Assembly (NCBI GenBank): GCA_965278965.1
Contig: OZ257127.1
Span: 3,100,001-3,164,000 of the forward strand
Direction of reading: 5' to 3'
Source: UBA10649 sp965278965
Lineage (GTDB): Bacteria > Actinomycetota > Actinomycetes > S36-B12
DNA: 64,000 nt
Position numbers and translations under genes: made by a program. The notes beneath the pieces are model-generated. The model did no database searches and was not told where the DNA came from. It was given only the letters and a program-made list of their open reading frames with translations. This document shows positions 50,869 to 60,036 of the stretch, in pieces. Each line of letters begins with the position of its first letter. The stretch's first letter is position 1.

Positions 50869-51852
50869 TCAGTCCCCGTGGCTCGTCAGGGCGAAGCGGC
50901 CCACCGTCTGTGAGGCGACGGTGGCTGCCGGGGGCCGCTCGGCCGTCGTCGCTACCGTCACCTCCCACGACGTGACAAGCCCAGCAGCATCGCGCGGGAA
51001 CCGTGCGACTGCAGGCTGTTCGGTCAGGACCTGGCCGTGACGTCGGGCGGTCGCGGCGGCGACGACCTCCGCGGCCATGACGCCGAGCCGGCCGAGGTCG
51101 TGGTGCCGATGATGGCGCTCGCCGAGGTCGACCTGCGCGATCGCCGCGGTGCCGCGCCGGGTGAACGTGTCGACCAGAGTCGCGAGCTCGACTCCGTAGC
51201 CGGCGGGGATCGGCAGCTGTTCGAGCAGGTCCCGGCGGATCGCCCACTCGCCGGCGAGGGGCTGGACGACGGCAGCGAGCTCGGGCCACCAGACGCTGAT
51301 GAGCGGGCGGGCCGTGAGCTCGGTGACTCGGCCTCCCTGGTCGGTCCCGTCGGCACCCGGAGCGTGTAGGTCGCGTCGGTAGAAGCCCTTCACGAGCGCG
51401 ACCTCGGGGTCGGCGAGGAGGGGGCCGATGAGCCCGCGGACGAAGTCGGAGGAGAAGTCGGTCACGTCGCCGTCGACGAACACGATGATGTCCCCGGACG
51501 TCACGAAGGTCGACTTCCAGAGTGCTTCGCCCTTGCCACGCAGGCTGCCCAGGTCGGGCCGGATGTCGGCGCTCGCGTGCACGACCGCGCCTGCCGCCGC
51601 CGCCACCGCAGCGGTGCCGTCGACCGAGTCCGAGTCGATCACCACGACCTCGTCGACGAGCAGGTTTTCTGTCATGAGCGGCCCGCGGATGGCCGCGACG
51701 ATGGCCGCGATCGTGTGCTGCTCGTCCCGCGCGGGCACCACGACCGAGATCCGTGATCGGGTGTCGCGCTTGAGGGAGAGCAGGGCAGTCATCGGCCAGT
51801 CACTGGCCGTAGACGTGTGTCCGGCGAACCAGTCCCTGGTCGCCGCATCCAT
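50869..51852 (-). CDS. gpgS: Glucosyl-3-phosphoglycerate synthase
   Basis: A 327-aa GT81-family transferase making glucosyl-3-phosphoglycerate from a UDP/ADP-glucose donor and 3-phosphoglycerate, the first step to methylglucose lipopolysaccharide or glucosylglycerate. Family segments: 'ISVVVPARDEQHTIAAIVAA', 'VIDSDSVDGT', 'LRGKGEALWKS', the DxD metal site 'VFVDGDVTDF', and 'WAIRRDLLEQLPIPAGYGVE'. The ATG at 51852 is preferred over an in-frame start at 51909. First gene of the unit with folP2, as in mycobacteria. Confidence 0.92.
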   Translation of the reverse strand: MDAATRDWFAGHTSTASDWPMTALLSLKRDTRSRISVVVPARDEQHTIAAIVAAIRGPLMTENLLVDEVVVIDSDSVDGTAAVAAAAGAVVHASADIRPDLGSLRGKGEALWKSTFVTSGDIIVFVDGDVTDFSSDFVRGLIGPLLADPEVALVKGFYRRDLHAPGADGTDQGGRVTELTARPLISVWWPELAAVVQPLAGEWAIRRDLLEQLPIPAGYGVELATLVDTFTRRGTAAIAQVDLGERHHRHHDLGRLGVMAAEVVAAATARRHGQVLTEQPAVARFPRDAAGLVTSWEVTVATTAERPPAATVASQTVGRFALTSHGD

Positions 51853-51941
51853 CGTCGCCGTCGCCTCACCGTGGTCGTCGTGCGGGCAGAGAGCCCGCTG
51901 GAGTTTCACCGTAACCCATCGACACCGGCCGTCTCGGTGAG

Positions 51942-51959
51942 ATAGTTAGCATTGTTCAC
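51942..51959 (+). promoter_or_regulatory. Island control element, type II
   Basis: ATAGTTAGCATTGTTCAC shares ATAGTTAGC and TGT with the type II elements at 45133 and 60037. Located between gpgS and the FMN oxidase gene, 52 bases before the latter. Confidence 0.4.
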
Positions 51960-52010
51960 AAGTCGTCGCGGAGCGGTCGGCGACCAGCGATCGTGGAGGA
52001 ACCCCGGGGT

Positions 52011-53240
52011 ATGCCGACCTTCGACTACCGGCTGTCGCTCGGCTCGGATCCGATCACCGTCGAGGACTACCGGCGCCTCGCACGCAGGCGCGTGCCGAAG
52101 ATGATCTGGGCGTTCATCGATGGCGGCGCCGAGGACCTGTCCACGGTGGAGTCGAACCGGAGCTCGTTCGCGGGCTGGCGGTTCGTGCCTCGCATGCTGA
52201 CCAACCGGACCACCACAAGCCTGGTGACGCAGATCCCCGGCGGATCGCTGAGCATGCCGATCCTGCTGTGCCCCACCGGCATCACCGGACTCGCGAACTG
52301 GACCGGCGAGGCGGCCGCGGCACGTGCGGCTGAACGCATGGGCACCAAGGCCATCGTGGGGTCCGCCGCGAGCTGGACGATCGAGGAGGTCGCGTCGCGC
52401 ACCTCGGAGCCGCACCTCTTCCAGATCTACCCGCAAGGGAACGGGAGCTCCCTGGACACCGAGCTACTGCGTCGCGCCGCGGGCTGCGGCTACTCCGGGC
52501 TGGTCGTCACCGTCGACGTCCCCGTGCTGGGCAACCGTGAGGGTGAGCGACGGCTGGGCCTCGGGTTCCCGCCCACCGTGACGCCCGGTGGCGTGCTCGG
52601 AGCCGTGACTCGCCCCCGGTGGTGGTACGAGGCGCTCCGGCACAAGCGTCTGGCGGCCCGCAACTTCGCGACCGGCGCAGCGGCCGGTGCCCGGCAGGCG
52701 GTGGCGTCGGTCGACCGCTTCAAGCAGTCCCTGGTTCCCGTGCTCGGCTGGGATGACTTCGCGCGGCTGCGCGACGCCTGGTCGGGGCCGCTCTACCTCA
52801 AGGGTCTGCTCGCGCCGGAGGATGCCGAGCTTGCGATCGGGCGAGGGGCCGACGGGATCATCGTGTCCAACCACGGCGGGCGCCAGCTCGACGGTGCGAT
52901 CTCGAGCCTCGATGCGCTGCCCGCGATCGTCGAGCAGGTCGCGGGCCGCGCGACGGTGCTGCTCGATGGCGGTGTTCGCCGGGGTACCGACGTCGTGAAG
53001 GCGCTGTGTCTCGGGGCCGACGCCGTGTGCATCGGCCGGCCATACGTCTACGGGCTGGCTGCGCGCGGGGAGGACGGTGTCGGCGGGGTGCTCGAGATCC
53101 TCCGGGAGGAGACCGCCCGCACGATGTCGCTGCTCGGGGTCGGCTCGCTGGACGAGCTCGGCCGCCGGCACGTCGTCCGCGTCGGCGAGAGCCCGTCGGT
53201 GGGCGCGGGACGCGTGAAGACAGGAGAAGGAGAATCGTGA
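52011..53240 (+). CDS. FMN-dependent alpha-hydroxyacid dehydrogenase/oxidase (LldD-like)
   Basis: A 409-aa TIM-barrel flavoprotein. Substrate and FMN residues are seen in 'LFQIYPQGN', 'VVTVDVPVLGNRE', 'PLYLKGLL' (Lys264) and 'SNHGGRQLDGA' with catalytic His288 and Arg291; 'LLDGGVRRGTDVVKAL' is the FMN phosphate site. It oxidises L-2-hydroxyacids to 2-ketoacids. In this cluster the substrate may be a larger hydroxyacid than lactate. The ATG has GGAGGA upstream. Coupled (GTGA) to the thiolase gene downstream. Confidence 0.9.
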   Translation: MPTFDYRLSLGSDPITVEDYRRLARRRVPKMIWAFIDGGAEDLSTVESNRSSFAGWRFVPRMLTNRTTTSLVTQIPGGSLSMPILLCPTGITGLANWTGEAAAARAAERMGTKAIVGSAASWTIEEVASRTSEPHLFQIYPQGNGSSLDTELLRRAAGCGYSGLVVTVDVPVLGNREGERRLGLGFPPTVTPGGVLGAVTRPRWWYEALRHKRLAARNFATGAAAGARQAVASVDRFKQSLVPVLGWDDFARLRDAWSGPLYLKGLLAPEDAELAIGRGADGIIVSNHGGRQLDGAISSLDALPAIVEQVAGRATVLLDGGVRRGTDVVKALCLGADAVCIGRPYVYGLAARGEDGVGGVLEILREETARTMSLLGVGSLDELGRRHVVRVGESPSVGAGRVKTGEGES

Positions 53241-54406
53241 GGGACAGGTCACGCACGCCGGTCATCGTCGGGATCGGGCTGTCGGACTACCCGGTGGCCC
53301 CGCACCTGGACTCCCGAGGCCATCACGTGCTCGCGTTCCAGCGGGCGCTCGAGGACTCCGGTGTCGCCAAGGCGGACATCGACGGGTACCTCACCTCCGA
53401 GTCCGGGATGCCGCAGATGCTCAACTACGAGCTCCCGGAGATGGTCGACTACCTGGGCATCAGCCCGCGGTGGGTGGACGGCTCGTACTCGGGCGGCTCC
53501 ACCCCGGAGCTCCAGCTCCAGCATGCCGAAGCAGCGATCCGGGCGGGGATGGCCGAGACCGTGGTCATCACCTACGGGTCCGACCTCTTGACCCGGCTGG
53601 GACGCTCGCTCGGCACGATGCGAACCAGGCGTGACCACGACAGCTCGCAGTTCGAGAGCGCGTACGGGGTCAGCACGACGACGAACTACGCCTTGGCCGC
53701 GCAACGCCACATGCACCAGTACGGCACGACGTCGGAACAGCTCGCGAGCATCGCCGTCGGCGTCCGGGAGTTCGCGTCGCTCAACCCGAACGCCCGGTAC
53801 CGCACGCCGATCACGGTCGAGGACGTGCTGGCATCGCGGATGGTCGCCGACCCGCTCCACCTGCTCGACTGCTGCGCGATCACCGACGGGGGTGGTGCGG
53901 TCATCGTGACGACCGAGGAGCGTGCGCGTGACCTCCGGCAGCAGCCCGTCCACATCCTCGGCACTGGCTTCCATCAGACCCAGTGGAACATCAGCCAGGC
54001 TCCCGATATCACGACGACGGGTGCCGTCGCCGCGGGCCAGCAGGCCTTCGCCCGTGCCGGACTGGTGCCGGACGACGTCGACCTGGTCATGTTCTACGAC
54101 AGCTTCACGATCACGTGCCTGCTGCTCCTTGAAGGCCTCGGGTTCGTCGCACCCGGTGAAGGAGGCCCCTTCGCGCTGGATGGTCACCTGCGTCGCGGTG
54201 GCTCCCTGCCGATGAACACCGACGGTGGTGGGCTCTCGTCGTGCCACCCGGGGATGCGGGGCATGTTCTTGATCATCGAAGCCGTCCGTCAGCTGCGCGG
54301 GCAGGGCGGAGCGGCGCAGGTGCCAGGCTGCGAGGTCGCCGTCGCGGCGGGTTCGGGCGGGTGGCTGTCGGCGATCGGCGTGTCGATCCTGGGAACGGGG
54401 CTGTGA
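53237..54406 (+). CDS. Ltp2-like thiolase-fold aldolase, copy A
   Basis: A 389-aa thiolase-fold protein of the SCPx/Ltp2 subgroup. The nucleophilic Cys of true thiolases is absent; residue 85 in 'GSYSGGSTPE' is Ser. 'MFYDSFTITCLLLLE' and 'NTDGGGLSSCHPGMRG' carry the conserved Tyr and His-Pro segments of retro-aldolases such as Ltp2, which split the side chain of steroid acyl-CoAs together with a DUF35 partner (established for Ltp2). It overlaps the DUF35 gene by one base (TGATG), so the same pairing is expected. A paralog lies at 57126 on the other strand. Confidence 0.9.
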   Translation: MRDRSRTPVIVGIGLSDYPVAPHLDSRGHHVLAFQRALEDSGVAKADIDGYLTSESGMPQMLNYELPEMVDYLGISPRWVDGSYSGGSTPELQLQHAEAAIRAGMAETVVITYGSDLLTRLGRSLGTMRTRRDHDSSQFESAYGVSTTTNYALAAQRHMHQYGTTSEQLASIAVGVREFASLNPNARYRTPITVEDVLASRMVADPLHLLDCCAITDGGGAVIVTTEERARDLRQQPVHILGTGFHQTQWNISQAPDITTTGAVAAGQQAFARAGLVPDDVDLVMFYDSFTITCLLLLEGLGFVAPGEGGPFALDGHLRRGGSLPMNTDGGGLSSCHPGMRGMFLIIEAVRQLRGQGGAAQVPGCEVAVAAGSGGWLSAIGVSILGTGL

Positions 54407-54855
54407 TGGCGGATGCGATGCGGACCGGCCCGCTGCCGGTCGTCGACCTGCCGGACTGGAACGGGCCGCTGCCTGAGGTCGACCCCGTGGCCGACGCCTA
54501 CTTCCGCGCAGCCGCAGACGGCCGCCTGCTCGTGCAGGAGTGCCCCGTCTGCGGCCATCGCCAGCACTACCCGCGACTGCTGTGTGTCCGGTGCGCGGCG
54601 ACGCCGGACTGGCTCGAGTGCGCAGGCCGTGGCGTCGTCTACTCGTTCACGGTCGTCCGGCAGATGGGGGAGGCCCCGTTCGACGCGTACGTCCCGTACG
54701 TCGTCGCTCTCATCGACCTCGCTGAAGGCCCCCGGATGATCGGCAACGTGCTCGACTGCGACCCGGCCGAGGTGCGTATCGGGTCGGCGGTGTCCGCCTT
54801 CGTGCACCGCGTCTCGCCGACGGTCGGGTTCCCTCAGTGGCGGCTCGAGGGCTGA
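54406..54855 (+). CDS. DUF35 zinc-ribbon/OB-fold protein, partner A
   Basis: A 149-aa protein with the rubredoxin-like zinc knuckles 'CPVCGHRQHYPRLLCVRC' and a C-terminal OB fold ('GRGVVYSFTVVRQM'). DUF35 proteins bind thiolase-fold enzymes and are needed for their activity or stability. Overlap with the thiolase stop supports a fixed complex. Paralog at 56659. Confidence 0.92.
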   Translation: MADAMRTGPLPVVDLPDWNGPLPEVDPVADAYFRAAADGRLLVQECPVCGHRQHYPRLLCVRCAATPDWLECAGRGVVYSFTVVRQMGEAPFDAYVPYVVALIDLAEGPRMIGNVLDCDPAEVRIGSAVSAFVHRVSPTVGFPQWRLEG

Positions 54856-54903
54856 CCACCGATTCTCGTTGACGGACCCGACAGCCGGGTCTACCGTTCT
54901 TCC

Positions 54904-54922
54904 TTAACTACGTGAATCATTG
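54904..54922 (+). promoter_or_regulatory. Island control element, type I
   Basis: TTAACTACGTGAATCATTG, 17 bases before the P450 start. Best-conserved match to the elements at 47256 and, on the reverse strand, 63386. At this distance it may overlap the -10 region and act as an operator. Confidence 0.5.
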
Positions 54923-54939
54923 TCGATCGGAGGCGGGAC

Positions 54940-56184
54940 GTGTCAGCGCTGGTCGCAGAGCCCCTCCCGCAGCTGCTGGCTCCTGAGGTCGAGCTCGACC
55001 CGGGGGCGTACTACAAGACCCTGCGAGACCTCGACACCATCCGGTACGACGACAGCTCCGGCGCCTACCTGCTCGTCCGGCACGAGGATGTCAGCGCCGC
55101 GTACCGCAACCCGATCTTCACGACCCAGAACTACGCCTGGCAGCTGGAGCCCGTCATGGGCCGAACCCTGCTGCAGCTCAGCGGCACGGAGCACGCCAAG
55201 GTGCGCGGTCTGCTCAGCCCGTCCTTCCGCGGCCATGGTCTGAACGGCTGGCTCGGGCCGATCGAGCAGAACGTCGCCGGCATCCTGGATGCCACCGTGA
55301 TCAGGACGCTCGACGGCATCACGCGGACGTTCCGCCCGGGGGAGGAGGTCGACCTCGTCCGCGACTTCGCGCGGTACTTCCCGGTCTACGTGATCGCCGA
55401 CATCCTCGGCCTGCCGAAGTCCGACCACGGCCGCTTCTACGGCTGGTACACCGCGCAGAGCGCCTTCTTGTCGAACCTCGCTCGCGACCCGGTGGTCGAG
55501 GAGGCCGGGATCCGCGCCACGGCCGACCTCCGGGACTACCTCGGCCCTCTCGTGGCGGCCCGACGGGCAGATCCCCGGGACGACTTCATCTCGATGCTCG
55601 CGTCGTCGGAGATCGACGGTGTGCCGCTCACCGACGAGGAGGTGATGACCCACGCGACGCACCTGCTGAACGCTGGCTCGGAGACGACGGACCGCACGAT
55701 CGCGAACCTGTTCACGCACCTGCTCACCCGACGCGAGCGGTACGAGGAGGTCCGGGCGGACCGCTCGCTGGTCATCCCGGCGATCAGCGAGACCCTGCGC
55801 ATGACGCCGCCGTCGCAGATGAACGGCCGGGTGACGACCGAGGACGTCGAGATCCGCGGGGTGCACATCCCGGCCGGGTCGCTCGTGATGATCGTCATGG
55901 CATCGGCGAACCGGGACGAGCGGCGGTTCCGCGACCCGGACACGTGGGACATGTACCGCACCGACCTCAACCACGCCAACGCCTTCACCGGCACGGGCGA
56001 GCACTTCGCGTTCGGCTACGGGCGCCACTTCTGCCTCGGAGCGATGGTCGCGCAGAAGGAGCTCGAGACGACCCTCAACGTGTTCCTCGACCGGTTCCCG
56101 GACCTACGTCTGGCGCGCGACGAGCATCCCGTCAGCCGCGGCATCAAGATGCGCTCGCCGGTGGAGCTCCCGGTCGTGCTCTGA
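54940..56184 (+). CDS. Cytochrome P450
   Basis: A 414-aa soluble P450 with I-helix motif 'LLNAGSETTDRTI', ExxR 'ETLR' and heme loop 'FGYGRHFCLGAM'. GTG start with GGAGG seven bases upstream. It has its own control element and lies between the two thiolase/DUF35 modules, so it probably hydroxylates the island's substrate early in the pathway, like CYP125/CYP142 in sterol degradation (analogy only). No ferredoxin gene is adjacent; the one at 20722 could serve it. Confidence 0.95.
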   Translation: MSALVAEPLPQLLAPEVELDPGAYYKTLRDLDTIRYDDSSGAYLLVRHEDVSAAYRNPIFTTQNYAWQLEPVMGRTLLQLSGTEHAKVRGLLSPSFRGHGLNGWLGPIEQNVAGILDATVIRTLDGITRTFRPGEEVDLVRDFARYFPVYVIADILGLPKSDHGRFYGWYTAQSAFLSNLARDPVVEEAGIRATADLRDYLGPLVAARRADPRDDFISMLASSEIDGVPLTDEEVMTHATHLLNAGSETTDRTIANLFTHLLTRRERYEEVRADRSLVIPAISETLRMTPPSQMNGRVTTEDVEIRGVHIPAGSLVMIVMASANRDERRFRDPDTWDMYRTDLNHANAFTGTGEHFAFGYGRHFCLGAMVAQKELETTLNVFLDRFPDLRLARDEHPVSRGIKMRSPVELPVVL

Positions 56185-56197
56185 CCGGAGCGGTGGC

Positions 56198-56653
56198 TCA
56201 GTGGTCCAGGTAGAACGTGATCATCTCGGCCACGCAGGCCGGCTTGCCGCCGTCCTCCAGCTCGATGGCGATGGTGAGGACGGCCTTGGTCCCCTGCGCG
56301 GTCGCCTCGACCGAGCTCAGGGTCACCCGCCCACGGATGCGCGAGCCGGAGGGAACGGGCCGAAGGAACCGGACCTTGTCGAGCCCGTAGTTCACCGCAG
56401 TCGGCGGCCCGTCGATCTGGACGACCTCCTGGAGGATCGGCGCGACGAGGCTCAGGGTCAAGAACCCGTGGGCGATCGTCCCGCCGAACGGGCCGTCCGC
56501 GGCCCGCTCTCGGTCGACGTGGAGCCACTGGTAGTCCTCGGTCGCCTCCGCGAACCGGTCTATCCGCGTCTGGTCGACCAGGATCCACGAGCTGTCGCCG
56601 ATGTGCTGGCCGGCCGCAGCGGCGAACTCCTCGACCGACGCGAACGTGGTCAT
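56198..56653 (-). CDS. MaoC-like acyl-CoA hydratase
   Basis: A 151-aa hotdog protein with the hydratase-2 motif: Asp40 and His45 in 'TEDYQWLHVDRERAADGPFG' followed by 'TIAHGFLTLSL'. It hydrates an enoyl-CoA to the 3-hydroxyacyl-CoA. Last gene of the minus-strand unit led by the acyl-CoA ligase; the gap to the DUF35 gene is five bases. Ligase, MaoC and Ltp2-type aldolase together give activation, hydration and retro-aldol cleavage of a side chain. The oxidation step would come from the dehydrogenase at 60169. Confidence 0.92.
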   Translation of the reverse strand: MTTFASVEEFAAAAGQHIGDSSWILVDQTRIDRFAEATEDYQWLHVDRERAADGPFGGTIAHGFLTLSLVAPILQEVVQIDGPPTAVNYGLDKVRFLRPVPSGSRIRGRVTLSSVEATAQGTKAVLTIAIELEDGGKPACVAEMITFYLDH

Positions 56654-56658
56654 CGCTT

Positions 56659-57126
56659 CTACGCTCCGGTCGTGGCGGGGCGCCACATCGGCAGTCCGAG
56701 CTCGGGGGTCATCCGCACGACGTAGGCCTGGACCCGGTCACCGATCTGCACGGCCTCGACGTCGACGTCCGTGACCGTCCCGAGGACTCGGGGGCCCTCG
56801 TCGAGCTCGATCAGGGCCGACACGAACGGCACCTCCTCGCGGAAGCCGGGAAGGCCGCTCTGGCGGACGACGGTGAACGTGTAGATCGTGCCCTGGCCGC
56901 TCGCGTCCTCCCAGCCGACCTCTGCCCCGCACTCGACGCACCAGCCGCGCGGGTAGTGCTGCGCATGACCGCACCGCGGGCACCGTTCGATCAGCAGCCG
57001 GCCGTTGGCCGCCTCGGTGAAGTACACGGTCGACAGCGGGTCGAGGCCGGGGACCGGCTTCACCCAGGGTGTCGCCGGGTCGACGACCTCCAGCCGGCCT
57101 TCGTTCGTCGTGGTCATCTCCGACAT
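56659..57126 (-). CDS. DUF35 zinc-ribbon/OB-fold protein, partner B
   Basis: A 155-aa paralog of the protein at 54406, with zinc knuckles 'CPRCGHAQHYPRGWCVECG' and OB-fold strands 'GQGTIYTFTVVRQS'. The ATG overlaps the thiolase stop by one base, exactly as in module A. Expected to bind the thiolase encoded at 57126. Confidence 0.92.
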   Translation of the reverse strand: MSEMTTTNEGRLEVVDPATPWVKPVPGLDPLSTVYFTEAANGRLLIERCPRCGHAQHYPRGWCVECGAEVGWEDASGQGTIYTFTVVRQSGLPGFREEVPFVSALIELDEGPRVLGTVTDVDVEAVQIGDRVQAYVVRMTPELGLPMWRPATTGA

Positions 57127-58298
57127 CACCGCACTCCTCGTCCCAGGATGTTGACACCGATCGCCGACAGCCATCCGCCCGATCCCGCGGCGAGGGCGAC
57201 CTCGCAGTCGGGGACCTGGACGGCGCCGGCCTCGCCGCGCAGCTGACGCACCGCCTCGATGATGAGGAAGATCCCGCGCAGGCCCGGATGGCAGGAGGAC
57301 ATGCCCCCACCGTCGGTGTTGGTCGGCAGTGCGCCGCTGAGCCGAAGGTTCCCCGCCTCGACGAACGGCCCTCCCTCTCCCGGCTTCACGAAGCCGAGGC
57401 TCTCGAGGAGGAGCAGCACGGTGATCGTGAAGCTGTCGTAGAGCATCGCCATGTCGACGTCGGCCGGCGTAAGGCCCGCGCGGGCGAAGGCCTCGGGGCC
57501 GGCCTGCGCTCCTGCCGTCGATGCGAGGTCCGGGGCCTGGCAGACGTTCCAGTGGCTCTGCCGGCCGGCCGTCCCCAGGATGCTCACTGGGATCTTCTTC
57601 AGGTCGCGCGCGCGCTCCTCGGTCGTGACGATGACGGCGCCACCGCCGTCCGTGATCGCGCAGCAGTCGAGCAGGTGCAACGGATCGGCGATCATGCGCG
57701 AGCTGAGGACGTCGTTCACCGTGATCGGGTCCCGGTAGATGGCGTTCGGGTTGTGCCGGGCGTACTCGCGCGTGCTCACGGCGATCTCGGCGAGCTGCTC
57801 CGACGTCGTCCCGTACTGGTGCATGTGCCGCTTGGCGGCCATGGCGTAGGAGGAGACCGTCGTCTTGCCGTACGGCTCCTCGTACTGCGACGCGGACACC
57901 GGCTGGCGGCTGTAGCCGGTCCCCAGGCTGCGGCCCATCCGGGTCAGAAGGTCGCTGCCGTAGGTGAGCGCGATGACGTCCGCCGAGCCGTCGCGGATGG
58001 CTCGCTCTGCATGCAGGAGCTGGAACTCGTACGCCGACCCGCCGGTGTACGTGCCGTCGATCCACCGCGGGTTCAGGCCGAGGTACTCGATCGTCTCCGG
58101 CAGCTCCGAGGCGGGCACGCCGGGGATGAAGGCCTCGGCGCTGCCGAACCCGTCGATCTCACGCTTCTCCAGCCCGCTGTCCTCCAACGCCCGGTGGAGC
58201 GCCTGCGCCTGATGGCTGCGGACATCCAGGTGGGGAGCCTTCGGCGCATCGGACAAGCCGATGCCGACGATCACGGGCGTGCGGGACGGGCTGGGCAT
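57126..58298 (-). CDS. Ltp2-like thiolase-fold aldolase, copy B
   Basis: A 390-aa paralog of the protein at 53237, similar along the full length ('SRTPVIVGIGLSD', 'VITYGSDLLTR' versus 'ALTYGSDLLTR', 'MHQYGTTSEQLA'). The Cys nucleophile position is Thr85 ('GTYTGGSAYE'). 'YDSFTITVLLLLESLGF' and 'NTDGGGMSSCHPGLRG' are kept. It differs in the substrate-facing region 50-70, so the two copies may cleave different side-chain intermediates. It sits after the acyl-CoA ligase (42-base gap). Confidence 0.9.
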   Translation of the reverse strand: MPSPSRTPVIVGIGLSDAPKAPHLDVRSHQAQALHRALEDSGLEKREIDGFGSAEAFIPGVPASELPETIEYLGLNPRWIDGTYTGGSAYEFQLLHAERAIRDGSADVIALTYGSDLLTRMGRSLGTGYSRQPVSASQYEEPYGKTTVSSYAMAAKRHMHQYGTTSEQLAEIAVSTREYARHNPNAIYRDPITVNDVLSSRMIADPLHLLDCCAITDGGGAVIVTTEERARDLKKIPVSILGTAGRQSHWNVCQAPDLASTAGAQAGPEAFARAGLTPADVDMAMLYDSFTITVLLLLESLGFVKPGEGGPFVEAGNLRLSGALPTNTDGGGMSSCHPGLRGIFLIIEAVRQLRGEAGAVQVPDCEVALAAGSGGWLSAIGVNILGRGVR

Positions 58299-58340
58299 AC
58301 GGGCACCAATCGTGAGTGGGCGAGCGGAGGGAGCTGCGAC

Positions 58341-59948
58341 CTAGCCGCGGGACAGGTCGACGAGCACGTGCTTTTGCACCTTGCCGGACGCGGTGAACGG
58401 AAGCGTGTCGAGGACGGTCCACGACGTCGGGATCTTCTGGAGAGTCAGGCGTCGGTCCTTGAGGTACTCCACGACGGCCGTCCCGCCGTCCCACTCCGCC
58501 CCGGGAGCGAGCGTGATGAAGGCGCCGACGGTCTCGCCGAGCCGCGGGTCGGGCAGGCCGACGACGGCGACGCTGGCAATCGAGGGGTGCGACAAGATCA
58601 GCTCCTCGATGTCCCGAGTGGAGAACTTCTCGCCGGCGCGGTTGATGATGTCCTTGATGCGTCCGGTGATGCGGACGATCCCCGTCGCGCTGACGGTTCC
58701 GACGTCGCCGGTGTAGGTCCAGCCCGCCTCGTCCAGCTGCGCCGTGGTCAGCTCCTCGACGGTGTAGCCCATCATCGACTGCGGGCTGCGCACCCGGATC
58801 TCGCCCTCGCCGCCGGGCGGCAGTGGGTTGCGATCGGGGTCGACGGCCTGGATCTCGGTGCCGGGGATCACCCGCCCGTCGGACTCCGCCTTGACCTCGA
58901 TCGACTCGTGCGGGCTGCCCCAGCAGACCCCACCCCCGGTCTCGGTCATGCCGTAGCCACGCCAGGCCATGACGCCCAGCTCGTTCGCCTCACGGATCAG
59001 GGCCGGCGGCGTCGCGGCGCCACCGCTCATGAAGTAGGTGATGCGGTGGTCGGTGAAGCGGCCCTCGCGGTACACGCCGACGAGGTCGTGGAGGAACACG
59101 GCCGCGGCGGTCGTGAAGGTGACCTTCTCGCGCTCGATGACGGCGGCCGCCTCCTCACCGTTCCACTTCGGCATGATCACGACCTTGGAGCCGACCGAGC
59201 TGGGCCACAGCACGCCCGACACGAAGCCGGCGAGGTGGGACAGCGGCGAGCAGACGAAGAACACGGTCTCGGACCCGAAGCCCAGCGCGGTCCGCAGCGC
59301 ACGTGCGTTGGAGACGAACGCCCGCGAGCTGAGCCGGACGCCCTTCGGCGCCGAAGTGGTTCCGGACGTGTACAGCATGATCGCGCACTCGTCGGCAGGC
59401 AGCGGGTCGGGCAGGTCGGAGGGGTCCGGAGCGGGGTCGTCCGCGCCCGGGCGGCCCGGGAACGACGTCCAGCCCTCCGGGGCGTCGTCACCGACGCAGT
59501 AGCGCAGGGGGGCGAGGCCGGCCGTGGCCAGCAGCGCGTCGAACTCGGTGGTCGGGACCCGGTCCCGGTTCTCCTTCACGGCGATGACGGCGGCCGGCTT
59601 GCAGTCCCCGACGATGTAGGCGAGCTCGTGCTCGCGGTAGATCGGCACGACCGGGACGTTCACGGCGCCGATGCGGAAGGCGGCGGCCTGGGCGACGAGG
59701 GCCTCGACCTGGTTGGGCAGCTGGATGAGGACACGGTCACCCGGGCGGATGCCGGCCTCCACCCACGCGCGTCCGACGGCCTCGCACCAGCGGGAGAACT
59801 CCCCGTAGGTGAAGCGCTCGTCGCCGAGGACGATGAACTCGCGGTCCGGGGTGTGCGCGGCGATGTCGGCGACCATCCAGCCGAGGCGTTCGTCGGTCCA
59901 CAGCCCGTGCGCTCGGTAGTAGTCCGCTCGTGCGGTGGCGTCATCCAT
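58341..59948 (-). CDS. Acyl-CoA synthetase (AMP-forming ligase)
   Basis: A 535-aa ANL-superfamily ligase. Core motifs: 'MLYTSGTTSAPKGV' (phosphate loop), 'YGMTETGG', the hinge segment 'RIKDIINRAGEKFS' and the C-terminal catalytic Lys in 'SGKVQKHVL'. It activates a carboxylic acid to its CoA thioester. It is closest in feel to the cyclohexanecarboxylate/steroid-acid ligases, but the substrate is not readable. ATG at 59948 lacks a strong ribosome site. First gene of the four-gene minus-strand unit. Confidence 0.92.
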   Translation of the reverse strand: MDDATARADYYRAHGLWTDERLGWMVADIAAHTPDREFIVLGDERFTYGEFSRWCEAVGRAWVEAGIRPGDRVLIQLPNQVEALVAQAAAFRIGAVNVPVVPIYREHELAYIVGDCKPAAVIAVKENRDRVPTTEFDALLATAGLAPLRYCVGDDAPEGWTSFPGRPGADDPAPDPSDLPDPLPADECAIMLYTSGTTSAPKGVRLSSRAFVSNARALRTALGFGSETVFFVCSPLSHLAGFVSGVLWPSSVGSKVVIMPKWNGEEAAAVIEREKVTFTTAAAVFLHDLVGVYREGRFTDHRITYFMSGGAATPPALIREANELGVMAWRGYGMTETGGGVCWGSPHESIEVKAESDGRVIPGTEIQAVDPDRNPLPPGGEGEIRVRSPQSMMGYTVEELTTAQLDEAGWTYTGDVGTVSATGIVRITGRIKDIINRAGEKFSTRDIEELILSHPSIASVAVVGLPDPRLGETVGAFITLAPGAEWDGGTAVVEYLKDRRLTLQKIPTSWTVLDTLPFTASGKVQKHVLVDLSRG

Positions 59949-60036
59949 GTCGATCAACGTGCGTTCCCACCTCTGCGACGTACGAAGGGAGCGACCGGCG
60001 TCATGCGGAAGCCATGGCCGCGTTTGGCTTGCCGAG

